A DNA stretch of 64,000 nt from Plazaster borealis (lineage: Eukaryota > Echinodermata > Asteroidea > Forcipulatida > Labidiasteridae), in NCBI GenBank assembly GCA_021014325.1, contig CM037470.1:3995647-4059646 (forward strand), in the 5' to 3' direction. Below the pieces are notes generated by a model. That model did not search any database. It had not been told where the DNA came from and saw only the letters and a list, made by a program, of their open reading frames with translations. Within the stretch, counting starts at the first letter, position 1; each line of letters opens with the position of its first letter. Of this stretch, positions 23,001 through 29,640 are shown piece after piece. The translations under genes and the position numbers were made by a program.

Positions 23001-24632
23001 TGCTGCATTTGGACCAAAAACGGCGTCCAGCAACCACGTGACCAAATAAAACTGGTCCCCCTATGTCGCAACTCTCCAGCTCTGGAACCTGATAATATCT
23101 ACCGCCTCCAAGCGCCCAAAAGTCTCCAGTTTAAAATGCTGCAATGAGCCGCCTCACGAATTTTAAGATTGTCTTCCACCATGCAAAATTTACGAACATG
23201 TTTAGTTATGCTCATTGAAAGAACCAAGAAGTTAATTTGCCAGCGGCATGATGAAAATCATTGCATTTATTTATTTGTTATTTGTTTTTTGGTTGTTGTT
23301 TTTAAACTCAGATAAAGCAAGACTTTGGAAAGTGTGGCATCATGGCGAATACATACGAAGCTGTCGTGTCGGACATGTGCGGACATCTCAACTCAGGAAT
23401 TGTAAGAAATTAGGGTCAATGTCCGTACAGGCTGTGCATTGGGCACAATGTCGTTATACTTCCCCGTGAAAGTAGAACACTGGGAATACAGGAATGAAAG
23501 CGCCCTCTGCTGGCGAGTGGTTCGTGGGGGGGGGGGTGATAGCCATTTGTATACATTCCAGCTTTCCCATTGGTTGATCTTTAGGCCGTGTCCGAATTGG
23601 CCTCGCTACCATGGGCAGCGCTCCGAGCAAGGCATTCTGGGAAAGAAAAACAAAATGGCGTGGCGAGATCGTACACCACTGGGAACGAAGTTGCCCTAAG
23701 CAGCTCTCTTAGCAACAGTCGCAGCAGTATAGCTGTAGCCGCCAATTCGGAAACCGCCTAAATTACCCCACTGTCACAAGGTATTGAAATGTACACAGCT
23801 GACATAGAGGGCGTGTCACACTGCAGACACAGGTGACAAATTAATGAGCTCAGCATTCTCTGAGTTATAATTATTTCTATAATGAGATTCATGTGCCAGT
23901 TCGTTTTAAGTGAACATCACGGTTGGGGAATATCTATCTTTTTTTGCCAAGAATAGGGGACTTTTGGGACGCTAGGTGGCAGCAGACTTGCCAGGTAAAT
24001 CCATTGTTCTCTGTAATATGCGCATGCTCAGAACTACTTAAACAATGGACATTTTGACACGGGTAAGTCTGCTGCCACCTAGCGTTCCAAAGTCTCCAAT
24101 TGAAATGTGTACTTTTCCGGGGGAAGGGTGTGGGAGGGAGGGTCCTTTTTAACATCGGGTGTTGGCTACGGGTTTCTTCAATAAGTCGCATATCCCACCC
24201 CAACGTTTACATGTAGTCATGCATTGTGTATTTGGTAGCCACACTTTGCAATTTACCGGGGGCCCTGAGTTGGCTGTGGCTTTGGCTACGGCTTCACACA
24301 GAAACCCATGGTGAATAATAGACCTTTGCGGCCATCTTGCTAGTTCCATGAGCCAAAGCAGTCTTGCGTTATAGCCATTATTTTGTACCCCCTTTTCTCT
24401 CATGAAGCACGCCCTCTGGTTGTCCACTGCAATCGTCTCAGTCTGCTGTCCGGCCATTGTCATGCTGTCGTTTAGTCTCACCAAGTACGTCCGGCGAGCC
24501 AACCCAGGAGAGGCGGCCGGGAAGGAGAACGACAAGCCGGCTGGCGAACAGCCCCCGGCACCCCCACAAAAGAAACGCCGTCCGTGGCACGTGTTCACCG
24601 TGTCTGGTCAAAACGTCGTGCATCCGACCTAA
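661..24632 (+). CDS. PROM: Prominin (CD133)-like five-transmembrane glycoprotein, 3' part, 19 exons
   Basis: Spliced CDS: 661-721, 1182-1271, 2061-2179, 3149-3229, 4153-4213, 5064-5140, 8986-9068, 10126-10284, 11353-11476, 12236-12348, 14582-14678, 16166-16321, 18385-18459, 19727-19810, 20671-20724, 21780-21869, 22619-22687, 23312-23401, 24408-24632. All junction phases agree, giving 635 codons plus TAA. Window residues 1-190 are helical extracellular loop 1, about 191-216 TM3, 248-267 TM4, about 268-561 extracellular loop 2, 563-585 TM5, and the rest a roughly 50-residue basic, Pro-rich cytoplasmic tail. Cys274 just after TM4, the QCQ cysteine (residue 324) and the Cys pair before TM5 fit the prominin pattern, and the size of loop 2 (about 290 residues) matches the family. 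N-glycosylation sequons (NVT, NTS, NLT, NVT) fall in or next to the loops. Prominins are cholesterol-binding proteins of microvilli and other membrane protrusions. TM1, TM2 and the start codon are upstream. Orthology to PROM1 versus PROM2 is not resolved. Confidence 0.9.
1182..1271 (+). CDS. PROM: prominin-like exon b
   Basis: Acceptor TTCTACAG, donor C/GTAAGA; phase 1 in and out. Reads [16 protein letters not shown], an amphipathic helix of extracellular loop 1. Confidence 0.82.
2061..2179 (+). CDS. PROM: prominin-like exon c
   Basis: Acceptor TATCTTCCAG; donor CAG/GTCTGT, weak beyond GT. Phase 1 in, 0 out. Reads [16 protein letters not shown] and on through [12 protein letters not shown]. 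Residues 51-90 of loop 1. Confidence 0.8.
2526..2985 (+). repeat. imperfect (TTG)n/(CTG)n microsatellite
   Basis: About 450 bp of TTG with interspersed CTG and ATTG in the intron between exons c and d, interrupted near 2765-2850. The longest pure TTG stretch is near 2885-2934. Poly-Leu, poly-Cys and poly-Val reading frames across it are by-products. Confidence 0.9.
3149..3229 (+). CDS. PROM: prominin-like exon d
   Basis: Acceptor CACTCCCAG, donor ACG/GTAGGT; 27 codons, phase 0 both ends. Reads [16 protein letters not shown]; helical loop 1. Confidence 0.82.
3945..4092 (-). repeat. short inverted repeat of the CTCGCGCG family
   Basis: Opens with ATAGTCTCGCGCGTAT and closes with ATACGCGCGAGACTTGCACA, so it is palindromic at its ends. 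Related pieces occur at 26486-26561 and 50993-51055. Probably a MITE. Confidence 0.55.
4153..4213 (+). CDS. PROM: prominin-like exon e
   Basis: Acceptor TCTCTTTCCCAG, donor G/GTACGA; phase 0 in, 1 out. Reads [19 protein letters not shown]. The exon was found because the next exon needs one base of phase from upstream; adding it makes the whole chain consistent. Confidence 0.78.
4450..4590. mobile_element. palindromic MITE, CCGAATTGGC family, copy 1
   Basis: Ends GTGTCCGAATTGGC and GCCAATTCGGATGCGGCC are inverted. Both arms run into GGCTAC/GTAGCC hexamer tracts around a core with the shared GCGTCACCATGCG segment. No coding capacity. Other copies: 9343-9481, 18559-18683, 23584-23758. Confidence 0.75.
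4654..5029 (+). mobile_element. TTAA-flanked MITE, copy 1
   Basis: TTAA, then AGGCACTGAACACGTTTGG; ends ACGTGTACGATACCT then TTAA. Internal sequence is shared with copies at 15528 and 26562. TTAA target sites are typical of piggyBac or Kolobok elements. No transposase. Ends 34 bp before exon f. Confidence 0.75.
5064..5140 (+). CDS. PROM: prominin-like exon f
   Basis: Acceptor TTGGTTGAAG, donor GAG/GTATGT; phase 1 in, 0 out. Reads [20 protein letters not shown]. The acceptor lies 34 bp after a TTAA-type MITE, so part of its branch-point region may be transposon-derived. An alternative in-frame acceptor (GCTTCGTTGCAG) would start the exon at 5096, but only if exon e were skipped. Confidence 0.78.
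5749..8409. mobile_element. large foldback element with inverted arms of about 680 bp
   Basis: Left arm (5749 to about 6410) starts GTACGGGTCATTCCATGTCA; the right arm (about 7740-8409) ends with its complement, TGACATGGAATGACCCGTAC. Many landmarks repeat in inverse order along the arms (GCTCAATAGGACCTACAAGC, the GACCACATGG motif, GGTCACGGTGACC-like motifs). The loop holds a nested element (6398-6586) and unique sequence. No transposase is visible. Confidence 0.8.
6398..6586. mobile_element. nested short element with CAGTGGC termini
   Basis: Starts CAGTGGCATACCTAGG and ends CCAGGTTGCGCCACTG, inverted termini of hAT type. Flanking octamers ATTATCAG and ATATTTAG match at 5 of 8 positions, consistent with an eroded 8-bp target duplication. 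It sits inside the foldback element, so it inserted later. Confidence 0.5.
8450..8845 (+). mobile_element. TTAA-flanked MITE, divergent copy
   Basis: Starts TTAAAGGGATTGCCTACG and ends TACAGACCCTTTTAA. The interior resembles 26955-27441 and 30630-31015 (GTTATGTCC, TCTGAGAAAC). It starts only 40 bp after the foldback element. Confidence 0.65.
8986..9068 (+). CDS. PROM: prominin-like exon g
   Basis: Acceptor CCCTTTTAATGCAG, donor AT/GTAAGC; phase 0 in, 2 out. Reads [17 protein letters not shown] with an NTS sequon. Last extracellular segment before TM3. Confidence 0.83.
9091..9185. repeat. CTAGGTGGCAGCAGAC repeat, copy 1
   Basis: Shares CTAGGTGGCAGCAGAC and the CCATTGTT segment with the palindromic copy at 23955-24095; a third fragment starts near 22815. 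Confidence 0.55.
9343..9481. mobile_element. palindromic MITE, CCGAATTGGC family, copy 2
   Basis: Starts GGCCGTATCCGAATTGGC and ends GCCGCCAATTCGGACACGGC. The interior has GGCTACGG tracts and the GACGTCCTATACTTCAACGC core shared with copy 1. Confidence 0.78.
9755..10035 (+). repeat. tandem minisatellite, unit about 37 bp
   Basis: About seven degenerate units built from AGCTGACTAACCATAGTAAA and AAGAGAACATT, ending 90 bp before exon h. Variants (CATAATTCAAAGAG, CATAGTGACAAGAG) alternate. Confidence 0.85.
10126..10284 (+). CDS. PROM: prominin-like exon h (TM3)
   Basis: Acceptor TCTCCATTCAG, donor GG/GTAAGT; phase 2 in and out. Encodes TM3 ([20 protein letters not shown]) followed by a short basic intracellular connector (RYTKPS to KWSGRL). 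Confidence 0.9.
10592..10863 (+). repeat. interspersed repeat containing a GTCTTTATC palindrome, copy 1
   Basis: Carries CTGGTCCCCTGTCTTTATC, an inverted GGATAAAGACAG and GAATGGACGCGAGGTCAAAG. Related copies: 16618-16945, 17990-18245 (reverse), 48755-49115 (reverse). Class unknown; no ORF. Confidence 0.6.
11353..11476 (+). CDS. PROM: prominin-like exon i (TM4)
   Basis: Acceptor TTTCCAATGCAG, donor AAG/GTAAAA; phase 2 in, 0 out. TM4 is [20 protein letters not shown], then ANLTLMC with a sequon and the conserved cysteine that opens extracellular loop 2. Confidence 0.9.
11497..11537 (+). repeat. (TTTA)n microsatellite
   Basis: About ten TTTA/TATT units just after exon i. Confidence 0.9.
11875..12177 (-). 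mobile_element. tRNA-derived SINE, minus strand
   Basis: On the minus strand the head reads GTGGCCGAGCGG (A-box) and GGGTTCGAGTCCCGG (B-box), then a body with the TCAAGATGCTTTACCA segment and GATGGGACTTTAAGCCGTAG. It is the same family as 14101-14518. Its tRNA head ends about 60 bp before exon j. Confidence 0.8.
12236..12348 (+). CDS. PROM: prominin-like exon j
   Basis: Acceptor TATTCTTGGCAG, donor GA/GTAAGT; phase 0 in, 2 out. Reads [13 protein letters not shown] and ends [11 protein letters not shown]. The KLT-to-Cys spacing continued in the next exon aligns without a gap to human prominin-1 as I recall it. Confidence 0.87.
12596..13312. repeat. 18-bp minisatellite, about 39 units
   Basis: Unit CCCAAGCCAGAGCCTAAG with single-base variants and one shortened unit near 13165. 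It is open in several frames on both strands, but it lies in the intron between exons j and k, which join perfectly without it. The right flank (GTGGTTTCGAAAGGGGCCTT) resembles the terminus of the MITE at 17176-17346. Confidence 0.92.
14101..14518 (+). mobile_element. tRNA-derived SINE, plus strand
   Basis: Leu/Ser-like tRNA head with A-box GTGGCCGAGCGG and B-box GGTTCGAATCCC. A conserved SINE core follows (CTTAAGCAAGACACTTAACC), then GGACGTAAAGCTGTTGG and a tail CACTATTATTATGG. It is a retroposon, not a working tRNA: the head runs straight into the core and the cloverleaf is imperfect. Confidence 0.85.
14582..14678 (+). CDS. PROM: prominin-like exon k
   Basis: Acceptor TATACCACTAG, donor GGG/GTAAGT; phase 2 in, 0 out. 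Reads [20 protein letters not shown], holding the second conserved loop 2 cysteine. Confidence 0.88.
14848..15097 (-). mobile_element. MITE of the CCCAATTTCATAG family, copy 1
   Basis: Starts GGCCCAATTTCATAGCGC and carries AACGGTAAGCAAATTTTCGT, the ATGGATTTGCATTGTCACG core and AGCAGCGCTATGAAATGG. It abuts the next copy directly. Fuller copies are at 19343-19624, 27680-27957 and 35122-35405. Confidence 0.7.
15098..15364. mobile_element. foldback MITE of the CCCAATTTCATAG family
   Basis: A near-perfect snapback: GGGCCCAATTTCATAGAGCT at the left and AGCTCTATGAAATTGGGACC at the right, with long arms (AGCATGAAATTTCTTCCTTG and complement). The centre has a duplicated TGCTTGTTACTGGTATTCAG. Confidence 0.85.
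15528..15964 (+). mobile_element. TTAA-flanked MITE, copy 2
   Basis: TTAA/AGGCACTGAACACGTTTGG at the left; ACGTGTTCAGTGCCT/TTAA at the right. These are the most perfect termini in the window. Confidence 0.85.
16166..16321 (+). CDS. PROM: prominin-like exon l
   Basis: Acceptor TTTCAATAACAG, donor AGC/GTGCGT; 52 codons, phase 0 both ends. Reads [17 protein letters not shown] through LSNVTIPEF (sequon). Extracellular loop 2. Confidence 0.87.
16618..16945 (+). repeat. interspersed GTCTTTATC repeat, copy 2
   Basis: Same landmarks as 10592-10863 (TGGTCCCCTGTCTTTATC, TTTCATTGGATACA, GGATGCGAGGTCAAAGGT). Confidence 0.6.
16955..17105. mobile_element. CCCAATTTCATAG-family MITE, degraded
   Basis: The right end AAGCAGCTCTATGAAATTGG is clear; the left arm (AAGCCCAAAACATTTCTGC) is degraded. 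Confidence 0.5.
17176..17346. mobile_element. palindromic MITE with GGGCGTTTACGAA termini
   Basis: Starts AGGGCGTTTACGAATCC and ends CGTTTCGTAAACGCCCT. Both arms contain GGCTTCGG/GCCTGAGCC hexamer tracts. A single left half recurs at 17622-17672. Its layout parallels the CCGAATTGGC family, with different ends. Confidence 0.75.
17990..18245 (-). repeat. interspersed GTCTTTATC repeat, reverse copy
   Basis: Carries GGACCAATCATAACACAGAT, TCCAATGAAATCATT and CAGTGCCTGTCTTTATCC, in inverse order to 16618-16945. Confidence 0.6.
18385..18459 (+). CDS. PROM: prominin-like exon m
   Basis: Acceptor GATTTCATTTCAG, donor TTT/GTAAGT; 25 codons, phase 0. Reads [20 protein letters not shown]. An internal GTAAGA offers an earlier, shorter donor (GGA/GTAAGA). 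Confidence 0.84.
18559..18683. mobile_element. palindromic MITE, CCGAATTGGC family, copy 3
   Basis: Starts GGCCGTTTCCGAATTGGC and ends GCCGCCAATTCGGAAACAGC; shares the GCGTCATCATGCGTTGAA core. Confidence 0.75.
19343..19624 (+). mobile_element. MITE of the CCCAATTTCATAG family, full length
   Basis: About 280 bp from GGCCCAATTTCATAGAGCTG to GCAATTGGTCCC; interior GCTAACCGTAAGCACACG and CAAATCAATGGTGAACGC are shared with 27680-27957. A related fragment lies just upstream at 19094-19175. Confidence 0.78.
19727..19810 (+). CDS. PROM: prominin-like exon n
   Basis: Acceptor TTTATTTTGACAG, donor TTG/GTAAGG; 28 codons, phase 0. Reads [20 protein letters not shown]; hydrophobic helix of loop 2. Confidence 0.84.
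20026..20067 (+). repeat. (TTG)n microsatellite
   Basis: About 13 pure TTG/GTT units between exons n and o. Confidence 0.9.
20671..20724 (+). CDS. PROM: prominin-like exon o (followed by a GC-AG intron)
   Basis: Acceptor CTTTTCTTCAG; 18 codons, phase 0. Reads [18 protein letters not shown]. The donor is AAG/GCAAGT, the classic GC form of the 5' splice site. No GT donor fits the frame. Confidence 0.82.
20784..21146 (+). mobile_element. TTAA-flanked MITE of a second subfamily
   Basis: TTAA/AGGAACATTACAGAA at the left; TTCTGTAACGTTCCT/TTAA at the right. The interior resembles 31960-32308 (TCACGAGAAAATAGTG, ATTTCTCA). Confidence 0.75.
21780..21869 (+). CDS. PROM: prominin-like exon p
   Basis: Acceptor TTTGATCACAG, donor ACG/GTGAGC; 30 codons, phase 0. 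Reads [20 protein letters not shown]. Confidence 0.85.
21955..22490. repeat. interspersed repeat shared with 62705-62965
   Basis: Shared landmarks: TTGAACGAAAACGG, CCCTTCTCCGGTGCTTTTCA, ACATTTAAATGATAAACAAA and TTCGCTCAAGT. It opens with a tRNA-like CGACCTCCGGGTTTAAGTGCC, so it may be a SINE derivative. Confidence 0.55.
22619..22687 (+). CDS. PROM: prominin-like exon q
   Basis: Acceptor TTATCTCCTTAG, donor AAG/GTGAGA; 23 codons, phase 0. Reads [20 protein letters not shown]. Confidence 0.84.
23312..23401 (+). CDS. PROM: prominin-like exon r
   Basis: Acceptor TTTTAAACTCAG, donor ATT/GTAAGA; 30 codons, phase 0. Reads [20 protein letters not shown] then DMCGHL. The two cysteines match the pair just before TM5 in vertebrate prominins. 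Confidence 0.88.
23584..23758. mobile_element. palindromic MITE, CCGAATTGGC family, copy 4
   Basis: Starts GCCGTGTCCGAATTGGC and ends GCCAATTCGGAAACCGCC, with TTTAG/CTAAA extending the palindrome. The core differs from the other copies. Confidence 0.65.
23955..24095. mobile_element. palindromic CTAGGTGGCAGCAGAC element
   Basis: GGGACGCTAGGTGGCAGCAG at the left is inverted as CTGCTGCCACCTAGCGTTCC at the right, and CCATTGTT/AACAATGG lies inside. It sits between the last two prominin exons. Confidence 0.8.
24408..24632 (+). CDS. PROM: prominin-like last exon (TM5, tail, stop)
   Basis: Acceptor TTTTCTCTCATGAAG. TM5 is [20 protein letters not shown], followed by SLTKYVRR, the Lys/Tyr/Arg junction typical of prominin TM5, then a Pro/Lys-rich tail ([12 protein letters not shown]) ending VVHPT and TAA. 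The tail carries fewer Tyr residues than vertebrate tails. Confidence 0.9.
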   Translation, partial: HALWLSTAIVSVCCPAIVMLSFSLTKYVRRANPGEAAGKENDKPAGEQPPAPPQKKRRPWHVFTVSGQNVVHPT

Positions 24633-26202
24633 GAGAAGTTTGACTTTAGTGGGTGGTGAGTTTTAATCAGAAACGCACACAGCTCACTGAGGTGTTACTA
24701 ATAAGCCTTGAGAAAAGACTAAAATCAAGTATACTGTTCGCTTGCTTAATATTATTATGTAGAATTCTGTAGTCTTTCTACAAGGCATAATACAGGAGCG
24801 TATTCATCGGAGTGGCGTGAAAACGCCCTCAATAAGCAATGTTCACATTATGAAATCATTTTATTAAAAAACACTTCATGATGACATCGGCCACTTATTG
24901 AGTGTCCGTTTTTAATTAAACAGTCGGTACTCCACCACCATTTTAAATTTGTTTTATTCTAACAAATTCCAAGTTCCCCAACTACACCTCGCCAAATAGC
25001 ATGCCAATTGTCTTGTTACCATCGGGGGTTTTTTCACACAAAAAAATCCATCAATGACCAGCTCTCCCGGAATTCCCATAGGAATTGTACAGCAGTTACT
25101 TGACCTTGGTGTCACTAGCCACTACTGGGTGAAATGAACCATATGCTTTCCAGATGGCTTCTTCTGTATACTTGTACAATGGCTGTAAGCAGTGACCTGA
25201 ATTTGTTTTATTTAGTCAGAATGGTCCATATCTAATGGTTTGGGCCATTTGAAAATGTTTTTTTTTCTTCATAAAAATGTATTACACGCTAATATCAAAG
25301 CGGTCACTCAAAAAGTGACTGATGCTGTCCGACTGTGAGGGTTAATTAATGGATGCATTCTTGAACAAATCGTGTATAGTCTTCTTTCAAGACACCACGA
25401 GCGATGAGTAAGGAGCGATTAGTTGCATGCATGCAAACTCTTTCAAGGAAATAAATTAAAAAAATAAAAAAAATAAAAATAAAAATACGTTCATGTTATA
25501 TTTTGCAATCGGTTATCTCTTACTTATTAAAGTAGAAATAACGAGACATTCCACCTTTTCTGCCTTTTGTCTTATCCCTTACAACGATATTTCATTTTAA
25601 TTCACCGTGTGCCTCTCGGGTGTAAAATAATATTGATATTAAATATTGAAGATATTATATTTGTATTTTTGTGTGTTTAGGTAGTATCTATTTTTTCAAA
25701 ATCTATATATTGTTTTAATGTTTGTAAATTTATTGTACATAGCACCAAAAAACATTATTATTGCTTCATCAATTTAACATTTGTAGTTTATGCCTGGTGT
25801 TTGTTTGTTTGTTTGTTTGTTTGTTTGTTTGTTTGTTTTGTTTGTTTGTTTGTTTGTTTTGAAATTCATATTGCGCAAACACTCAGTATATAAAACTGAA
25901 ATTTAAGTTAAAGTGCCTCTCAGCGATGGTTTATTTTATTTGGATAACTATTATATTTTTAATTCAAAAACAAACTTATTCCAATCGATGAATTGCTGAA
26001 TTGTTTAAAGTTATATTTTTTATATATTAAGTTTAGTGACACCTAGTAAAACACTGCTATCTGGTTTTAATATTGTGTGGAGTCTTGCCCGAAAAAGAAA
26101 ACAAAAACTGAACCGAAAGAATAAGGTCGGCCGTATTTGTTGCGGTCGTGTGGATCTACACATACCACTGTATGACCCTAAACGCAGCACAATAGCTAAA
26201 TT
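24633..26202. other. presumed 3' UTR and intergenic DNA
   Basis: AT-rich. Holds the candidate AATAAA at 25450 and a (GTTT)n microsatellite at 25798-25860. No further ORF or repeat family recognised. Confidence 0.5.
25450..25455 (+). promoter_or_regulatory. possible poly(A) signal of the prominin-like gene
   Basis: First AATAAA I see after the stop codon, about 820 bp downstream. The region is AT-rich, so chance occurrence is quite possible. Confidence 0.25.
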
Positions 26203-26441
26203 TACACTGCAAAAACTGAGGTAATAAAATTGACACCTTAATGGGTGATGTCACCTATAGATACCCGAGAGAGAATCAAAATTAACATCAAAGTGTGTTA
26301 AAATAACACCAATAGGCCTAATTGTGTTGGCAGAAATTTTAGCACCATATGGTGTGAATTTTGATTCTTATTCGGTATCTATAATTATGTGACAGCAGTC
26401 CTATGGTGTCAATTTTAACACCCCGGTTTTTTGCTGTTTTA
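26203..26441. mobile_element. palindromic MITE with CACTGCAAAAACTG end, copy 1
   Basis: Starts TACACTGCAAAAACTGAGG and ends AACACCCCGGTTTTTTGC. The interior has AGAATCAAAATTAACATC inverted as TTTTGATTC. Second copy at 34829-35058. Confidence 0.75.
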
Positions 26442-26561
26442 GTCCAGACCTATTTTTAGACCAGTGCCGTACATGCACCACCTTGTAATAGACCGTGCAA
26501 GTATAGTCTCGCGCGTATACATTCGAACATTTTGGGACCACTTTGGTTTCACATCAATGCT

Positions 26562-26930
26562 TTAAAGGCACTAAACACGTTTGGAAATTGTCAAAGACCA
26601 GTGTTCTCACTTGGTGTATCCCAACATGCATAAAATAACAATTCTGTGAAAATTTGGGCTCAATTGGTCATCGAAGTTGCAAGAAAATGATGAAAGAAAA
26701 ACACCCTTGTTGTACAAATTTGTGTGCTTTCAGATAGGAATAAAAACTTCTTGCAAGAAGTTTTTATTATTTTAGTGAGAAATTACCTCTTCCTCAAAAA
26801 CTACGTTACTTCAGAGGGAGTCGTTTCCTACAATATTTTATACTATCAACAGCTCTCTGTTGCTTGTTACCAAGTCAGTTTTTATGCTAATATTTGTTTT
26901 GAAGCATTACCAAACGTACGATACCTTTAA
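26562..26930 (+). mobile_element. TTAA-flanked MITE, copy 3
   Basis: TTAA/AGGCACTAAACACGTTTGG to ACGTACGATACCT/TTAA. Immediately preceded by a CTCGCGCG-family fragment (26486-26561). Confidence 0.8.
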
Positions 26931-26954
26931 CGCGTGAAGGAAACACAGTCACGC

Positions 26955-27441
26955 TCAGGGTCTGTATACGTTTGGTAATTGGAACCCACTGTTTGTTTCA
27001 ATCCTACATAGTTGTAGATATATATATTTACGGAAAGTCCGTAAAATTACGGCGAAAATACGGAATATTTCACTTAACGGAGTCCGTAAATTTACGGACA
27101 TTTTTAACAGTGTATGCCATAAAACTAACCTGTTAAAATATCATTTCAAAAGGTTGTAGCATTTTTGAGATATTGCCGAAAATCTCGAGCGGTTATGTCC
27201 GCGCAGGAAGAATAATCTGCAATGAATAGGCCTAAATCTGAGAAACGTTACTGCAGTAATCCTTCTCAGATTCAATTTTTGGGGGATAAAAAGTGATATC
27301 TTTTTCCACAACCGCATTACTTGGAAGTGAACAGTTTCTCAAAATGCATTATACTATCCAAAGCTGCTGTAATTCTTACCAAGTAAGTTTTTATTGCCAT
27401 TCATTTTCAGAGTCATTACCAAACGTATACAGACCCTTTAA
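26955..27441 (+). mobile_element. TTAA-type MITE with a nested insertion
   Basis: Left end CAGGGTCTGTATACGTTTGG; right end TATACAGACCC/TTAA. Compared with 8450-8845 and 30630-31015 it contains about 100 extra bases at 27015-27118, palindromic in TCCGTAAATTTACGGA. Confidence 0.7.
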
Positions 27442-27679
27442 CAGGTCCCAATATTTTCCGAGACTTACACAGGCTATAGCCCGGCGGATCTAGTTACCGT
27501 AGCCTTAGCTTTGTACCTAATGTAGCCTGGACCTAAAAAATAATGTTGCCCCAACCAATTTGTGTAAATTAAATATAGAGCCCAGACCTATAATTTAGGC
27601 CCAACCTTGTAAACCAAGGACACTGTAACCTATAAAGGTACAATGGTTGGGCTACGTTTCAGGACGGGCTACATCCTGG

Positions 27680-27957
27680 GCCCAAGTTCAAAGAGCTGCT
27701 TAACGGCCGATTTTGTGCTGACTGCACGAGTTTCCATTTCATAGCGCTGCTAACCGTAAGCACACGAAAAGGCATGCTAACCTTCCGGTGCTTACTGTAT
27801 GAATGACGTAACAATGCAAATCCATGGTGAACGCGCAAGATAGCAGCCTAATTTTCTTGCTAACCTGTGAAATACGCTTATGAACAAGCAAATGTTTCTG
27901 CTACAGTTAGCACGAAAATTTGCTTAGTGTTAAGCAGCGCTATGAAATTGGGCCCTG
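27680..27957 (+). mobile_element. MITE of the CCCAATTTCATAG family, full length
   Basis: From CTGGGCCCAAGTTCAAAGAG to GCTATGAAATTGGGCCC; interior ATGCAAATCCATGGTGAAC matches 35122-35405. Confidence 0.8.
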
Positions 27958-28394
27958 GTAGGGGTGTGGCTACATTTTGGGTTGTGTGTTGTTATAAATA
28001 AGACTGCAAATAAACAAACAACGATACAATAAATAACGATTTTAGGTCTCGTGCTTATAGGAATGCACGCAATGTAGATATTAGTTCATTATGAATAATG
28101 TGCAATTTTGTCTTTCAAACATGTCAAACATTAAAATAAAATAAAATGTTTTTGTGACAAAAACATTTTTTTTAAAACAAAAACACTGACACTAAAATAA
28201 TGTCCAAGCTGAAATTGTTTACATTTTCACAGAAACAGATAACGTGTTAATTAAACTATTTTTTTTGAAATTAATTAAAGTGTTTTTAATGCAATCAGTT
28301 TAGCAAACTAACTGGCTCTCGCTTTCCACTGATTTTATATGACTCTGATTTTGTTCTTCTTCAAAAGACCCCGCCCCACACGCCGGTGTCCAAG

Positions 28395-29640
28395 GGGTGC
28401 ACCCCACTAAATAAACTCCCTTAGCTCACAGTGCAAAATGCGAAATATTCAAAAAAGAAAGTCTCACAGCTTTTTACAGTAAAGGGAAAAATATCCATTG
28501 ACTCTTGAACCTTTATCCTCTGCTCAATTACTGCCTCCGATTAAAAACTCACCTCTCGGCAAATTGGACCATTTTCTTCAGGGTATAATCCAAAATACCT
28601 CAAGTTGGGAGTCAAAATCCCCCAGGTCACAATTGGGCTGTTCGCCGTATGGGGGACAGAATCTCCGGGGGACAGAATCTCCTGCCACGCCGGGACTGTT
28701 TTACGCTCAGACGCCCGGTCTGGGTTTGGTTACCGTCTGTCCCTAATATAGGATTAATAACTTTTGCTGAACGTGGCAACAGCGTGATTGGGATCCGTCT
28801 TATTTTCCCCTAAAGGGACAGGGCCGAAAGCCTTTTTTGAAACTTTTTTGAAATCCACGACTGCCCATACTCCCTTCGAAGCTATGATGCTATATCGCTC
28901 GTGGTGAACAAGTCACGCAAACTAGCTGGTGAGAGAGCTTTTTCCACTGCTGCCTCCCGCCTATGGAACGGTCTTCCTGTCCCAATTAAAAACGCGAAGA
29001 CTGTTTTGTCCTTCAAAAAGGGTCTCAAGACTCACCTGTTCTCCAAATTGTAGCTGGTTGTCCCCTTTACTTTGGTCTTTCTTTTCCCCTTAAGCGCCTT
29101 GCATCCTTTGGTAATTTGGCGCTATATAAATCCAGTTATTATTATTATTATTATTAGGGGTGCACCCCCTAAATCAACTCCCATAGCATACAGTGCAAAA
29201 TGCTAATTATTCAAAAATACACGAAAAATACTTAAACGTCTCTCAGCTTTTTACAATAAAAGGGAAAATAATTAATTGACTCTTGAACTTTTATTTTCTG
29301 CTCAATTTTAGATGGGGAGTCCCCGGGCCCGTCGAGTTATTCCCCCTCCAAATAAAAACACCCGACACCAGTGTAATTTTCCAAACATCCGAGCATCAAT
29401 CTTGAAAAATGTCTCTACAAGCACCTCTCAGCAAATAGGACATTTTTTAGGGCCTATGTCATCCAATACATCCAATTGGAAGTCAACAACCCCAGGTCAC
29501 AATTGGCCAACATTTTTACACTGAAACCTATTTTTGGGACTCTTAAATCTGTCTAATATAGAATATTTTGAGGGCCTACAAAAAATAATGAGCTCGACGC
29601 TCTGTTTTCTCCTTGTGGGGTGCACCCCTAGGGATCGAAT
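28395..29640 (+). repeat. duplicated unit marked by GGGGTGCACCCC
   Basis: The 12-bp palindrome GGGGTGCACCCC occurs near 28395 and 29157 and again near 29618. The first two are each followed by AACTCCC, ACAGTGCAAAATGC and ATTGACTCTTGAAC, then CAGGTCACAATTGG. The two units flank the LINE remnant at 28868-29157. Confidence 0.7.
28868..29157 (+). mobile_element. LINE 3' end: reverse-transcriptase C-terminus, 3' UTR and (TTA)n tail
   Basis: One open frame from 28868 to TAG at 29051-29053 reads YSLRSYDAISLVV, then GERAFSTAASRLWNGLP and FKKGLKTHLFSKL. This is the conserved C-terminus of CR1/L2-type non-LTR reverse transcriptases. It is followed by GGCGCTATATAAATCC and a (TTA)n tail, so it is a 5'-truncated insertion. 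Confidence 0.88.

Noticed and set aside
24149..24598. 149-codon minus-strand ORF
   Set aside because: Antisense of the last prominin exon.
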